From: Strigamia acuminata
Taxonomy: Eukaryota; Arthropoda; Chilopoda; Geophilomorpha; Linotaeniidae
NCBI GenBank assembly: GCA_949358305.1
Contig: OX442318.1
Coordinates: 15,916,517 to 15,980,516, forward strand
Reading direction: 5' to 3'
Length of the DNA stretch: 64,000 bases
The stretch's first letter is position 1; each line of letters opens with the position of its first letter. Below, in pieces: positions 49,678 through 60,800 of the stretch. Below the pieces are notes generated by a model. It worked only from the letters and a program-made list of their open reading frames with translations. It did no database searches and was not told the origin of the DNA. The position numbers and the translations under genes are program-made.

Positions 49678-52600
49678 TTAAGCCCGCAAAGTGCTCAAAT
49701 CAACTAAGAAGCGATCGCAAAACTTTACCAAGTCAGCTTTGTCAACTGACTTTGTAAAAATGTCGGCATGATTGGACTTTGTGCCTACGTGAACGATTAG
49801 AAGATTATCTCTTTTAACAAGTTCTCTTATAAAATGGTAACGTGCTTTGTTTTTCTGTTCTCGACACAAGATTTTGTGAAGTCCACTGCTGATATGTTGT
49901 CGCACATGACATAATGAGAGAATCTTCCAGCCAATTCTGGGGATATTTCGTGCAGAACACGAACAATCCAAATATAGTCCTTAACAGTTTCTGTGAGGGC
50001 TACGTACTCCGCCTCCATCGTTGACAGTGTCACGTTCCGTTGTTTAAAGGTCCGCCAGTAGATGGGTGTGCTACCCAAAGTCACTAGTGTTCCTCCAACG
50101 GAAATTCGGTCATCTCTGTTGTTCGCATAATCGGAGTCGCTGTATCCGATTACCTCGATCCGATCATTCGGGAACAACATTAGTCCGTGGTTTCTTGTTG
50201 TTCTCAGATAACTGAGTAAGTCCAAAAGCGCAATCCAGTGGTCCCACCCCGGATTCGATTGAAATTGGCTCAGGATGTTCACTGCATAAGTCATGTCGGG
50301 CCTTGTTCTCGACGCGATGAATGCTAAACATCCAAGTAAACTTCTATATGGAATTCCTTCCATGACTTTGAATTCATCAATTGTGTCCGGACAATCTCGT
50401 TTCGTGAGAACAGTTGCTTTCGTCATCGGTTGAGATCGAATCTTCACATGTTCCAAGTGATTTTTGAATTTCAACAACACTTTGTTCTCGTACGATCTTT
50501 GATGTAGAACCAATTGTTGTTTGTGCGAGTGAAATTCGACTCCTAGCAACTTCTTCGTTTGTCCGAGAATCACTAAATCGAATTGCGTTCCAATCATGTT
50601 GAGTATTTTCATCGCATCTTCGTACTGCTTTCCGAAGACAACGATATCGTCAACGTAGACGATTAAATACGCAACATCTCCGTATTTATAAACGCAATTG
50701 CACCAATTGACGTGTTCTAGTCCTAATTTCAATAAAGTCTCCTCCAGTTCTATTCCCCATTCTCTTCCAGACTGGTGCAAGCCATAGATGGCTCGGAGGA
50801 GCCTGCAGACATAGCTCTCTTTGCCTTCAATGATGAAACCTTTCGGTTGTCGCATGTAGACGGTTTTATGCAACTTTGCGTAAAGATACGCACACTTGAC
50901 GTCGGCTTGAATGTACGACCATTTGAGCATACAGACGAGTAGCGTGAACATAAAGCGCACGATTGAAAAGTCTACCACAGGTGAGAATGTCTCCTCATAG
51001 GATTCGCCGTAGACTTGGGAAAACCCTTGCGCGACAAGTCTCGCCTTATAACGTGCAATTTCTCCCTCTTCGTTCTGTTTGGTCGTATAAATCCATCTGC
51101 AACCCACTATCTTAGTGTTGGGCGGCGGTGGAACAAGTTCCCAAACCTCGCGCTCATGCATGGTGTCAATCTCGTCGTTCATCGCTTGGCGCCATTCATC
51201 CTTTTCGGGTAAAGTCGCAACTTCCTCATAACGTACGGGTACGTGGACCTCAAGATGATTGGCTTCGAAGTTGATATTGATATCGTCAAAGTCCACGTCA
51301 AGACTATCTGTCGTCGTGTTTGATTCTGAGGGCTTTTTCTTTCTTTTGTCCTCAAACAGATGCTCTGGTACGCGAAGATTGTGATCAGTACAATATCGCT
51401 TCACGTCGGGTATCGAGCGTAACTTGGGCTTGTCGTAGCCCTCGATCGTGTACTCGACATCTCTCTGTCCAGTCGGTCTGACTTTCTCCGTTTTCTTCCA
51501 AACTAGTGCAGGAATAGTTGGAACTGGATTCAAAAGTCCTTGTCCGGGTTGTGGTAAAGTGCCCTGCAACTTCACTTCTGGTAAATTATGATGCAACTTG
51601 TCATCTGGCAGTCTAAATTTCAATTTAACTGGGGGCAATTCCAGTTGTGGATCTTCCTTCTTTTTAACTGGTATTGGCGGGGGTAGCGGCGGCCTGACAT
51701 CTTCATCCGAATAATATTGGCGCTCATTGTCAGTGTCCAAATTGTCGTCCAAATTATCGATGTATGTCGTGTATTTTTCTGGTAGGCCCAGCACGCCTTC
51801 AACACCGCGCCTGCTCTCCACGAACTTCACGTCGTTGGTTTCAATTACTTTGGAAAACTCCGGCAGCCACACTCTATATCCTTTCGTGATTCTTGAATAC
51901 CCGAGCATAATGCCATGCAGACTCTTGTTGTCGATTTTGCCATCTCGAATTCTTTTCTGCACAAAGCATAAACTCCCGAATTTTCTCAAATGTCTAAGTG
52001 ATGGTTTCCGTCCGTAATACAATTCCATCGGCGTCTTGTCCGAATTCAGCTTTGCGATTCTATTCCTGAGATAGTTGAAAGTCAGGATGGCCTCTCCCCA
52101 GAATCGATGTTCCAAGCCGGCATCGTACACAAGCGCTCGCATTCCATTTGCTAATGTCTGGTTGAGTCTCTCGGAAACGCCATTTTGGACTGGAGTGTAC
52201 GCGTTAGTCCTCTCGTGAGCGATTCCTAGTCCTTGGAGATACTCTCCAAACTTGTTTGAGCAGAACTCCATGCCGTTATCCGTACGAATTGCGAGAACCG
52301 ATTTCCCAAGCAATCGTTCTATTCGTTTCACGTGTTTCTGGAAAATGTCAAAAACTTCGTCCTTCTTCTTCATTAAGTACACTGTCGAGTAACGAGAGAA
52401 GTCGTCCGTGATAGTTAAGAAGTATATGTTTCCCGAGAGTGTTGGTGTACTGAATGCTCCACATACATCCATGTGTAATAGTTGGAGTGGCTCCGTCGAT
52501 CTAATCCCTGGCAACGGCTTATGAGAAATCGCCTTCTTCTTGGCTAATGTGCAAACGTCGCATTGCGTGATTGGCACATCCAAAATTGGCAATCCAATCA

Positions 52601-53633
52601 CTGCGCCTCCTTTGCTCATTGCTTGGACGCTAGGAAAATAGATGTGTCCGAGCCGCTCATGCCAAAGCCTTGCTTCCTCAGGATTAGACGCGCTCTTTGT
52701 TGTGCTCTGTGTTGAAATAGTTGGCTCTTGTTTCTTTTGTTCGCCGGCGTTCGCCTTGTTATTCGCTTTTTGTCGTAACTTCTCAAAGTCCGGCTTCTGG
52801 TCGCTCAGCTTGATATAATATAAACGATCCTTCTTCACGCCTTCCATCAGCTGTCTCTTCCACTGAGGATCGTATATCTTCACCAAGCCCGAGCCAACGG
52901 CGACTTTGCATCGTGCTTCGTCGATGCACGGTCCCGACAACAAATTTCGTCGCATGTCCGGCGCATAATAAACCTTCTTCAATGTGATTGGAATTGTCTC
53001 ACTTCCAACCAAACACATCACGCAAACGTCCCCGACGCCTTGAATCTGAATTAAAGTCTTCTTATCCGCTTGGCTTATTGTCCCTGTGGTTTCCTTGAAA
53101 TTGAAGAACTGGTTCCTATCTTTACAAAAATGTCCAGTGGCCCCGGTGTCGTAGATCCAACAGTTGTTGGCTGCGCTGCACTGTAACATCTCTTCCTCGC
53201 TCAACTCGGTGAGAAAACCGACATCGAACATGTTTGTGTCCAATTCTTCCGCTGTATTCGTGTTTTGGCTGTTGTTTGACGGTAATTGTGCCGTGCAATC
53301 CCTCGCCCAGTGCCCTGGTTGATTGCATCGAAAACACGGCCCCCGTCCTGGTGATCCCGTCGTGTTTCCTCGAAAATTCCGCGAATTTTTACCGCCTCGA
53401 TAATTCGATTTGCCGCCCCTTTGTCCGCCTCGGTTGTTTTGGCTGCTGTTTCCTTGCTGTTGTTGGGATTTAGACGAATTATCATTGCTCTTTGTGCTTG
53501 TTCCCATGTTGAAAGCGTCCGTAATTGGCGCTTGGCCCGAATCTGTGCGTTGTTGCGCGAGTCTGCCCTCCTCAGCGACCAATTCCGCTTCAACCTTTTC
53601 CAGTGTGAAATCCTTATCGTCCCATCGATAAAT
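49678..53633 (-). pseudogene. Copia gag-pol of element G, 5'-truncated and frameshifted
   Basis: From the F junction it begins inside gag (YRWDDKDFTLEKVEAEL), then has CCHC (CFRCNQPGHWARDC), protease (WIYDTGATGHFCKDR), integrase (LWHERLGHI, LHMDVCGAF, IRTDNGMEF, NGVSERLNQTL), RT (CRWIYTTKQNEEGEI, VYVDDIVVFG) and RNase H (YSDSDYANN, STMEAEYVALTE). The main frame stops at 49827-49829 just after ENRKTKH, while the matching C-terminal part (ARYHFIRELVKR to STLRA) is in another frame ending at 49678. A small indel near 49842 has therefore broken it. The ATG at 53660 is in foreign sequence of F and is not its start. Confidence 0.9.
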
Positions 53634-54629
53634 TGTGGTGACCCGACTGGGGTGGGGCACGAAGAGTTTCTCTCGTGGCCTACATACGGGTAAAGAAGGG
53701 GAGTCGCACGCGCGCCTCCCTTCCCTCAGAGCATTGACATCCAGTCAATGGACGGGCGTCTGCCCTGGGGGAGTGGGGGAGATTCGTCTTCTCCACTATT
53801 GGGTGGCTTTAGTCACCTGTCACCCCCCGCTTTGTGCAAAGGAATTCGCCTTGCACTGAGCGGGCAGAACCAACACAAAAATCAACCAAGATACACGTAA
53901 AAGCCAAACGTCCTAAAACGATCAAGCCTAAGTACAAAGACTTCAGGAGTGACCTAGGACAAGGGACTTTCAACGTGAGTACGATTGATTTGTGTTAACC
54001 TCCGCAGAGTAACCTGCGAAACAAGATTACCACACTATTTTAGCAAGCCAGCTAGAAATAGTAAACCTACTCCAATTTAGCGAGTTGTGCAGACAAACGG
54101 TCGCACAAGCCTAAATTGCAGTAACCACGACGAGCGTTCCCGCCGCTGTGTGTATCGCCGGGAACCACCAAGCGTCCGCCGCTGTGTGATCGCCGGACAC
54201 CTACAAAAAACCCTAAACCTAGACAACAGACCAGAAGTAAGACCTTTCAGGCATTCACTCGCGCCCGACCAGCGTGAGCCCGAAGGACCGAACGAGAAAC
54301 GTGAGACGAGGACGCCATTCATTGCCACGCCGGCCCAAGACGACACCACGTTGCCACGCGGACGCCATCTTGGATCCACAGCGACAAAGGACGACCTCGA
54401 CCAGTTTCCCGCCAACTTCACACCCCTTTCCTTTTACCTTTTTATTCCCTTACATATTTTATTCCCTTTTAACTGTATATTCCCGTATAATAAATACATT
54501 TATTATATTTACCTTTTACATTGTCTTGCCGTGTTACATTATTTGGGTAACCGCTTGAGTAAAGCGGTATTGCGAGATCAGAGAGTGACTCATACCACGT
54601 ATCAGCGACAGACCGAGTTGAGCGCGACA
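53634..54629 (+). repeat. 5' LTR of gypsy element F (about 996 bp)
   Basis: The border with copia G is where the gag frame of G ends, at TGTGGTGACCCGACTGGGG. The end GCGCGACA lies two bases before the primer-binding site. An AATAAA near 54489 could be the poly(A) signal. CGCCATCTTGG stands at 54363-54373. The second LTR is not in the window, so both ends are inferred (TG...CA rule, primer-binding site, junction). It begins shortly after a GATAAAT that may include the target site. Confidence 0.65.
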
Positions 54630-54631
54630 CG

Positions 54632-54649
54632 TGGGGGCCTGTCCGGGAT
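54632..54649 (+). other. Primer-binding site of gypsy F (tRNA-Pro type)
   Basis: TGGGGGCCTGTCCGGGAT differs at two positions from the known tRNA-Pro primer-binding site of retroviruses (TGGGGGCTCGTCCGGGAT). It stands between the LTR and gag, where first-strand synthesis should start. Confidence 0.8.
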
Positions 54650-54697
54650 CGATTTAAACGACTCGAATAGAACTTGAGATCATTTTCATACCCAAAA

Positions 54698-57600
54698 ATG
54701 GCAGACAATATCCGAGTAACGGATTCCGACTCCGACGCGAACAAGAGAGCCGGCAGTCGTAAAGGCGCCGACTATCACTTGCGATCTGGAGGTCCCTTAC
54801 CCAAAGCCTCAGCGCACGAAGCGAGGCAAAAACGGCGCAAGCCTAAACCCGATCGCAGAAGCGCATCAGAGGCATCGCACCCGTCTCGTTCCGAGACGAG
54901 GCAGCGATTGGACGAGACAGAGCGGGGTGAAGAGCAATCTCACTCCAAACTGCCGCGTTCTAACCGTGACGGCGAGACGAGCGGAAACGAGGTTTTATCC
55001 CGTAACCCATCGCCTCGTCTAACGCACGACACCGAGGTGGGCAGTCCGAAAGCGGCGTCTCCGATACAAAAGACGGCCTCAAACACGACAGCTAATTCGG
55101 CACTAAACACGCCAATTACGCGAAGCCGCCCAGCTTCGGTCAGGTCCGAAGGACACAAGTCCAATGCGTCAAAAACTGAGCGTGTTCCGAGCCAGCCTTA
55201 CAGCGTCTCGGCCACATTGGTTGACACGATGCAGTTGGCACAGGCAGAAGGTGTACGATACACTCTGCCAACGGGAAAAATAACTGTGTACGAAACATTA
55301 CAAATCGTACGTGCAGCTTTAAGAGCGCACAGGTTATCCCCGGAAATCACCGTTGTTGAAGGCGCATACGCTCAACAAATGGTAGACTCCGCTCAATTCG
55401 AAGCGGATGCCGAGAATGAGGCCCGACAAGCCATCCGCGAGAGAAAGCGGAAGCTGGCGGAAAGAGAAGCGCGAGCTCTCGAGTACGGCAAATCCCAGCG
55501 CGTCCCGACTACTCCAGAAGAAGTCGAAATAGTTGATCGAGCCTTACATGCACATCGTTATGCATTCCGTTCTCAACAAGAAGCTGAACAAGCTTTCATG
55601 ACTAGGCTGCAACGAGACAAACCAAAATCCGTTCGCAAGCCAGAAGTTAGCTCGTCCGAATTGTCCGACGAGAGCGTAGAAGGCGACCCGAAGCGCACGC
55701 CGAAGGTCAGCCCCAAACCCGAGCGAAAAAAGGAAGTGCCAGTCACTCCACGCAAACGGGAAGTCTCGACCGAACAACGCGTTCGACCTCGCATGATGGC
55801 GTTAGACGATAACACTAACAACGCTATCAACCGATTAATAAATGCGAACAACGCGCGTCGTAACGAAGAACAGACTCACACGAGCCGACAACGCGACGAC
55901 CCGCGGGGTAACGACTGGCAACAGCCGGTACCCATCCTCAAAGACGACGGACCTTCGAGAAAACCTTCCGAAGACCGCACATCGTCACGAGAGGAACGTC
56001 AACGCGAAAGAGGACAGCAACAGTATCACTACGGAAACAGTGATTCGTCGTCGGATGAACTGGAGTCGAATGCACCCAGTCATCACGATTCGGAGAGAGG
56101 TTCCGGAGAAAGACGAAGGGAAAGAGAACGCGATGAACGCAGGGAAAGGGAACGTGACGACCGTCGTAGGGGCCGGAAAGAGTCAAACTCTTCACGGCGC
56201 AACCCGCCACGCCGCTCACCGTCTCCCGACCCCAGCTCCGACCCCTCGTCCAACGACGACAGACGAAATGATAAGTCAAGTAATCGCCGGAAGAGATCCA
56301 ACTCTCCGCGCGATAGAGAGAAACGACGTCGATCGGAAAATAGCGACCACCGACGGGAGGAGTTTCAGGACCTTCCCCGACAAAGCGCGTTTACCGATTC
56401 GACGGGTCGGCAGTATACGATGGGAGAGCTTGGAAGAGCCCTGCTTGGCTCGTTAAAAGCCGAAGGAATCGATCTGAGCAAACGAAATGATCGTAATCGT
56501 AACACTGGTGACCGCGTAAAGAAAAAATACGCTGTCTCCCGACGTGACACCATGAGTGTTACCGGGAATATTAGGTGGCAATTTTATATTCAGAACCGTT
56601 TCGACGGGTCATGGAAAGCGGGAGATCGCTTCCTTGACGAAGTAATTCGGATTAAGACTGCCACTAAAGCCACCGTAGGAGACATGCTCACCCACGGTAT
56701 TGTCGAGCTAATGACAGGCTCGGCACGTGAGTGGTACCAAGGATTGAAAGGCGTCAATTGGGACGACTTTTTAATGAGATTCGACCTGCGCTACGGCGAG
56801 ACACCCGAAGAGGTGAGCCGAAAGATGCGAGGTCTTCGCCAGATGCCTGGTGAAACCATAATGGATTACGACATTCGCGCCAGATTGTTGTTCGAAAAGG
56901 CCCCGATGGAATTTCATGCCACGGGATTCAACCTTTTCTTTCTCGGCGGTTTGTCGGAATACTCGCAACGGGTGCTACTTGAAGAAAGGGCACCGACAGG
57001 AGGCAGCTACGAAGAAATGAGCGCCTTCCTGTTCGAGAACACGATAGATATCGAGAAGAGATATTATTCCGCTTTACCAGAAGCGGAGAAAGCAGCAACC
57101 GCTAAACGTCTCAAGTTGAGTGCGGAAAGATATGGGGCGACAGACAAAATCATGCGCCCTACTGAATATCTTAGCGGTATAATGGAGCTGGCAGAAGCTA
57201 GCGTTGGTTTACAAATAAAAAATAAACTGACATCCACGCTGCCTTCCAACCCATTGGCCGCCCCTAAAAAGGCACCGACAGCGTCAGCCATGCAAGCGAC
57301 ACTGGAGGAGGTCAAGGAGGGGGAGGAAGCCGAACAAAATGTCGGAAAATCAGACGAAAAAGAAGAAAAAGACGATTATTCGACGGACGAAGAAATACGA
57401 AGCTATCGCGATACCTTATCAACGGGTTGCGATGAGGAAGGACCGCTAGTACATCTCATCCATCGAGATAGAGCGGTAGAAGAATTTCGCGCCAGGTTAA
57501 AACCAAATGCCGGCCGAATTCCGAAGTATTTTCGAAAAAATTACACGCCACCGTCGAAAGTAGACCCTGAAAAAAAGAAATCGATTGAAGCCCCAAGAGA

Positions 57601-57778
57601 CAAATCAAATATTCGTTGTTTTAAGTGTAACCAACCGGGTCACTATTCCAATGAGTGCCCAAGAACAGCGAAAGAAGACGCTAAGTTTGACGCGATAATG
57701 AAGCAGATGGCAGAGATTAAACTCGCCATGGCAAAAAACGAGTCAAAAAACGAGTCAGCGCAGGCGGCGAAGAAATAA
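54698..57778 (+). CDS. Ty3/gypsy Gag with mixed-charge Arg/Glu/Ser domain (element F)
   Basis: The first ATG is at 54698, 48 bases after the primer-binding site; the frame is open from a TTG at 54674. About 1026 aa. The first 250 residues are disordered and charged. Residues about 465-555 are an Arg-rich mixed-charge and RS-like domain (RRERERDERRERERDD, RRSPSPDPSSD, KRSNSPRDREKRRR). The capsid-type segment follows (RWQFYIQNRFDGSWKAGDRF near 625, GSAREWYQGLKGVNWDDFL near 675) and one CCHC knuckle (CFKCNQPGHYSNEC near 975). It forms the particle and packages RNA. Two A AAA AAC sites near its end lead into pol. Confidence 0.9.
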   Translation: MADNIRVTDSDSDANKRAGSRKGADYHLRSGGPLPKASAHEARQKRRKPKPDRRSASEASHPSRSETRQRLDETERGEEQSHSKLPRSNRDGETSGNEVLSRNPSPRLTHDTEVGSPKAASPIQKTASNTTANSALNTPITRSRPASVRSEGHKSNASKTERVPSQPYSVSATLVDTMQLAQAEGVRYTLPTGKITVYETLQIVRAALRAHRLSPEITVVEGAYAQQMVDSAQFEADAENEARQAIRERKRKLAEREARALEYGKSQRVPTTPEEVEIVDRALHAHRYAFRSQQEAEQAFMTRLQRDKPKSVRKPEVSSSELSDESVEGDPKRTPKVSPKPERKKEVPVTPRKREVSTEQRVRPRMMALDDNTNNAINRLINANNARRNEEQTHTSRQRDDPRGNDWQQPVPILKDDGPSRKPSEDRTSSREERQRERGQQQYHYGNSDSSSDELESNAPSHHDSERGSGERRRERERDERRERERDDRRRGRKESNSSRRNPPRRSPSPDPSSDPSSNDDRRNDKSSNRRKRSNSPRDREKRRRSENSDHRREEFQDLPRQSAFTDSTGRQYTMGELGRALLGSLKAEGIDLSKRNDRNRNTGDRVKKKYAVSRRDTMSVTGNIRWQFYIQNRFDGSWKAGDRFLDEVIRIKTATKATVGDMLTHGIVELMTGSAREWYQGLKGVNWDDFLMRFDLRYGETPEEVSRKMRGLRQMPGETIMDYDIRARLLFEKAPMEFHATGFNLFFLGGLSEYSQRVLLEERAPTGGSYEEMSAFLFENTIDIEKRYYSALPEAEKAATAKRLKLSAERYGATDKIMRPTEYLSGIMELAEASVGLQIKNKLTSTLPSNPLAAPKKAPTASAMQATLEEVKEGEEAEQNVGKSDEKEEKDDYSTDEEIRSYRDTLSTGCDEEGPLVHLIHRDRAVEEFRARLKPNAGRIPKYFRKNYTPPSKVDPEKKKSIEAPRDKSNIRCFKCNQPGHYSNECPRTAKEDAKFDAIMKQMAEIKLAMAKNESKNESAQAAKK
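57733..57751 (+). promoter_or_regulatory. Tandem -1 frameshift slippery sites between gag and pol (element F)
   Basis: Gag codons near the end read GCA AAA AAC GAG TCA AAA AAC, giving the heptamer A AAA AAC twice in the zero frame (57733-57739 and 57745-57751). From either site the -1 frame is open through the gag stop into pol at the ATG 57802. This is the same design as in element D but doubled. Confidence 0.8.
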
Positions 57779-57801
57779 CTTCTCGACCGTCTGCGCCATT
57801 C

Positions 57802-60800
57802 ATGAAGAAGAAGGGGTTTAACAAAGGGTTCGATAAACCGCCACCAGTCAAAGAAATGGGTAGTGACATAGCTAACGCCCAGATCCAAGACAGGGCCAAC
57901 AACGCTTTGCAGGTAATTACCGCAAACGCTGAGGCTGAGGCGGAAGAACCAAACCTACTGCTTGAAGAATTACCTCAAGTAGTCGAAGACACAGAAGAAT
58001 TTCGTGTTTTCATGTGCAACGTGGCGGTCGAATATACCAGCCGCCTATGTATGCTGCCCATGACAATAGAACGCGAAAAAATTATGGGACTGCTAGACTC
58101 GGGAGCAGATCGCTCGTTCGTTTCCGAAGACATAGTAGCATCATTGGGTCTCACCGATAAGATAAAAGGCGTTAATAAAAATGTACGTCTAAAAACCGCC
58201 AACGGAATGGCGCGTCCAAAAGGAGTTATATTATTGACCATGGAGTGGCTCGGAGGGGTAGAACAGCACCCTTTCCTGGTCCTGCCCACGTGCGACAGAA
58301 TTTTTCTGTTGGGCTTAGACCTCATGGCGTCAATGGAAATACAACCAAATCCAATAACGAAATCTTGGAATTATATCAGAAATGATAGAGAAAGACCCGC
58401 AATTGTCGTGCCACCAGCTCTTATCAAAGAAGCGGCCGACAAGACACAGTGGGAGAAAGGCCTAAAGAAATTCGTTCAAGACTACAATTTTAAAGCATTC
58501 GTAGCAGAATTGCAACGGGACAATGTAGTGGAAACGCTTGTCGCCGACGCCGCTTTAGAATTAAACGAAGCGGCAGCCCTACGAAGGGTCCTACTTAAAT
58601 ATGAGGGGATCCTGTCGAAAAAACCGGGCCGAACGAATAGGGCTATTCACGAGATTAAATTGACGGATAATAAACCTATACGAGTTGCGTATAAGGGAAT
58701 GAATCCGCAAAAACGTGAAATAGTGCAAAAAATGTGCCAAGAAATGCTAGACAGTGGCATTGTCTCCGAGGCCCAGGGAGAATACGCGACGCGAGTTGTG
58801 CTCGTGATGCGCCCGGGCTCGGACCCACGCCTATGCATTGATTACCGCCCATTAAACGCGGTGACAGAGATAGATCCCATACAGATGCCGTCTATCGAAT
58901 CCATTTTGAGAGAGCTTAGCCCCTTTTCTTGGGTTACGACGATGGATCTGTCGAAGGGATACTGGCAAGTTGAGATGAGGCCAGAGGATAAGCTAAAAAC
59001 AGCATTTTACTCGCCAATTGGACGGTTGATGTTCAACGTCATGCCGTTTGGTTTAGTGAATGCTCCCAGTACCTTTCAGAGACTAATCGAAAGCGTATTG
59101 GGTGATATCCTGCATCAGTTCGTGTGGGCATACCTAGATGACATAGTTATTGCCTCTAAAACATTTGAAGAGCACATTGAGCATATCGACCAAGTGCTCA
59201 CCCGGCTGGCAAAAGCTGGGTTACACGTTCACCCGGGCAAGAGCAAGTTCTGTCGAAAGGAGCTTGCCTTCCTGGGTTATCGCATTGGAGTCAATGGTTT
59301 AGCTATTGGCCCCAAAAAAATCGATGCGATTAATCGTTTCCCACCACCCGAGGACGTTAAAGGTGTCCAACGGTTTATGGGAATGATAAACTTCTTCGGC
59401 AGGTTGCTACCGGGTCTAGCTGAAGTGGCAGCCCCAGTTACCGACCTCCTGAAGAATGAAAACGAATTTGTATGGTCAAATGAGTGCAACATCGCATTTA
59501 ATGCGATAAAGAGGATGCTGACGGAAGTCGGCGTAATGCCTCTACCCGACTTAAACCGGCCGTTCATATTACACACGGACGCCAGCAGAGTTGGGTTGGG
59601 AGCAGCATTGCTCCAAACACACGTGCGCGACGGAGTCGAACAAGACCTGCCGTGCATGTTTATAAGTCGCAAACTCCAAGGCGCTGAAAAAAATTACAAC
59701 GCCACAGAGTTGGAGTGTTTGGCAGTTGTGTGGGCTATAAGGAAATTCAGAGATTATCTCGAATATACCAAATTTGTAGTCCACACAGATCATCAAGCGT
59801 TACAATGGCTGATGAAATTAAAGGAGCCAGCCGGTCGACTAGCCAGATGGCAGTTAGAACTGATGGCATGCGACTTGACCATTCAATACAAGCCCGGCAA
59901 ATATAACGTCGTGGCTGACGCTCTATCAAGGGCACCAGTGTCAGATCCTATCGACGCTGACGATGATGGCGAGGATGATTCCCGCATCATTTACTGCCCG
60001 ACGAGTTGTCACCGTTGGGATTTAAGGAAAATAAATGAAATTCCCACCGCGTCTCCAGCAGATGTAAAATTCTGTGGATTCTGGACGCGGTTATACCAAC
60101 CAGCTGCTGACAATTACCCAAATGCAAAGAAGGAATTTAAGCTAGAGCGGAGAATAAATGACCCGCTTCTAAGCGCCTTCCACACTCATGTCGGCAAGCA
60201 AATGCGAAGCAATCCCCCGACAAGGGAGGAAATAATTGTGCAACAAAAATTAGACAAGAAATGTCAGGATAGAGCTAGATTCGTACTGACAGGAAAATAT
60301 CCGCCCAACTTAACCAGAAGGCAGAAGCGTCGTTATGCACACGAATCCATAGATTACCTATTGGATGACGGCCTTTTGGTGAAACATCACCCAAATCACC
60401 AAGATGACTTGAGTGAATCGGACACCGCAGTAAAGGTAGTAATACCTGCTTCCTTAATCGGTCGCGTGCTGTGGTTGTTACACGGGCACCCGCTTGCGAG
60501 CCATGCGGGAGTAAGCAGAACACTCTATCGTGCTACACAGCTTTTTCACTGGACAGGGATGAAAAAAGATATTGCTCTTTTTGTCCACCAATGTCAGCGA
60601 TGTCAAGCGTGCAAGCCGAGGAGTAAATCACCATTCGAAACTATTTTCTTAGGGCCTTACGCGCCTTTTGATTGTTTAAGTGTCGATGTGATGGGCCCAA
60701 AACCCGTTACGGGAAATAAAAATGCGTACATTATCGTTATAATGGACGTGGCGACTCGTTGGCCCGAGTTGTACGCCGTCGCTAGACCTTCAGCAGAAAA

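Larger units (their letters stand above)
49415..53633 (-). mobile_element. Ty1/copia element G, 5' end replaced by gypsy F
   Basis: A minus-strand copia with a short 3' LTR, polypurine tract and most of gag-pol. Its 5' LTR and first gag part must lie beyond gypsy F, outside the window. catca (49410-49414) is the likely target-site copy. It is a different lineage from the others here: 234-bp LTR, and RT with IYTTKQNEEGEIARYKARL. Confidence 0.85.

Noticed and set aside
54077-54677. ORFs of 114 and 196 aa in the gypsy F LTR
   Set aside because: Non-coding LTR sequence on both strands; no domain, and the PBS and poly(A) signal explain the region.
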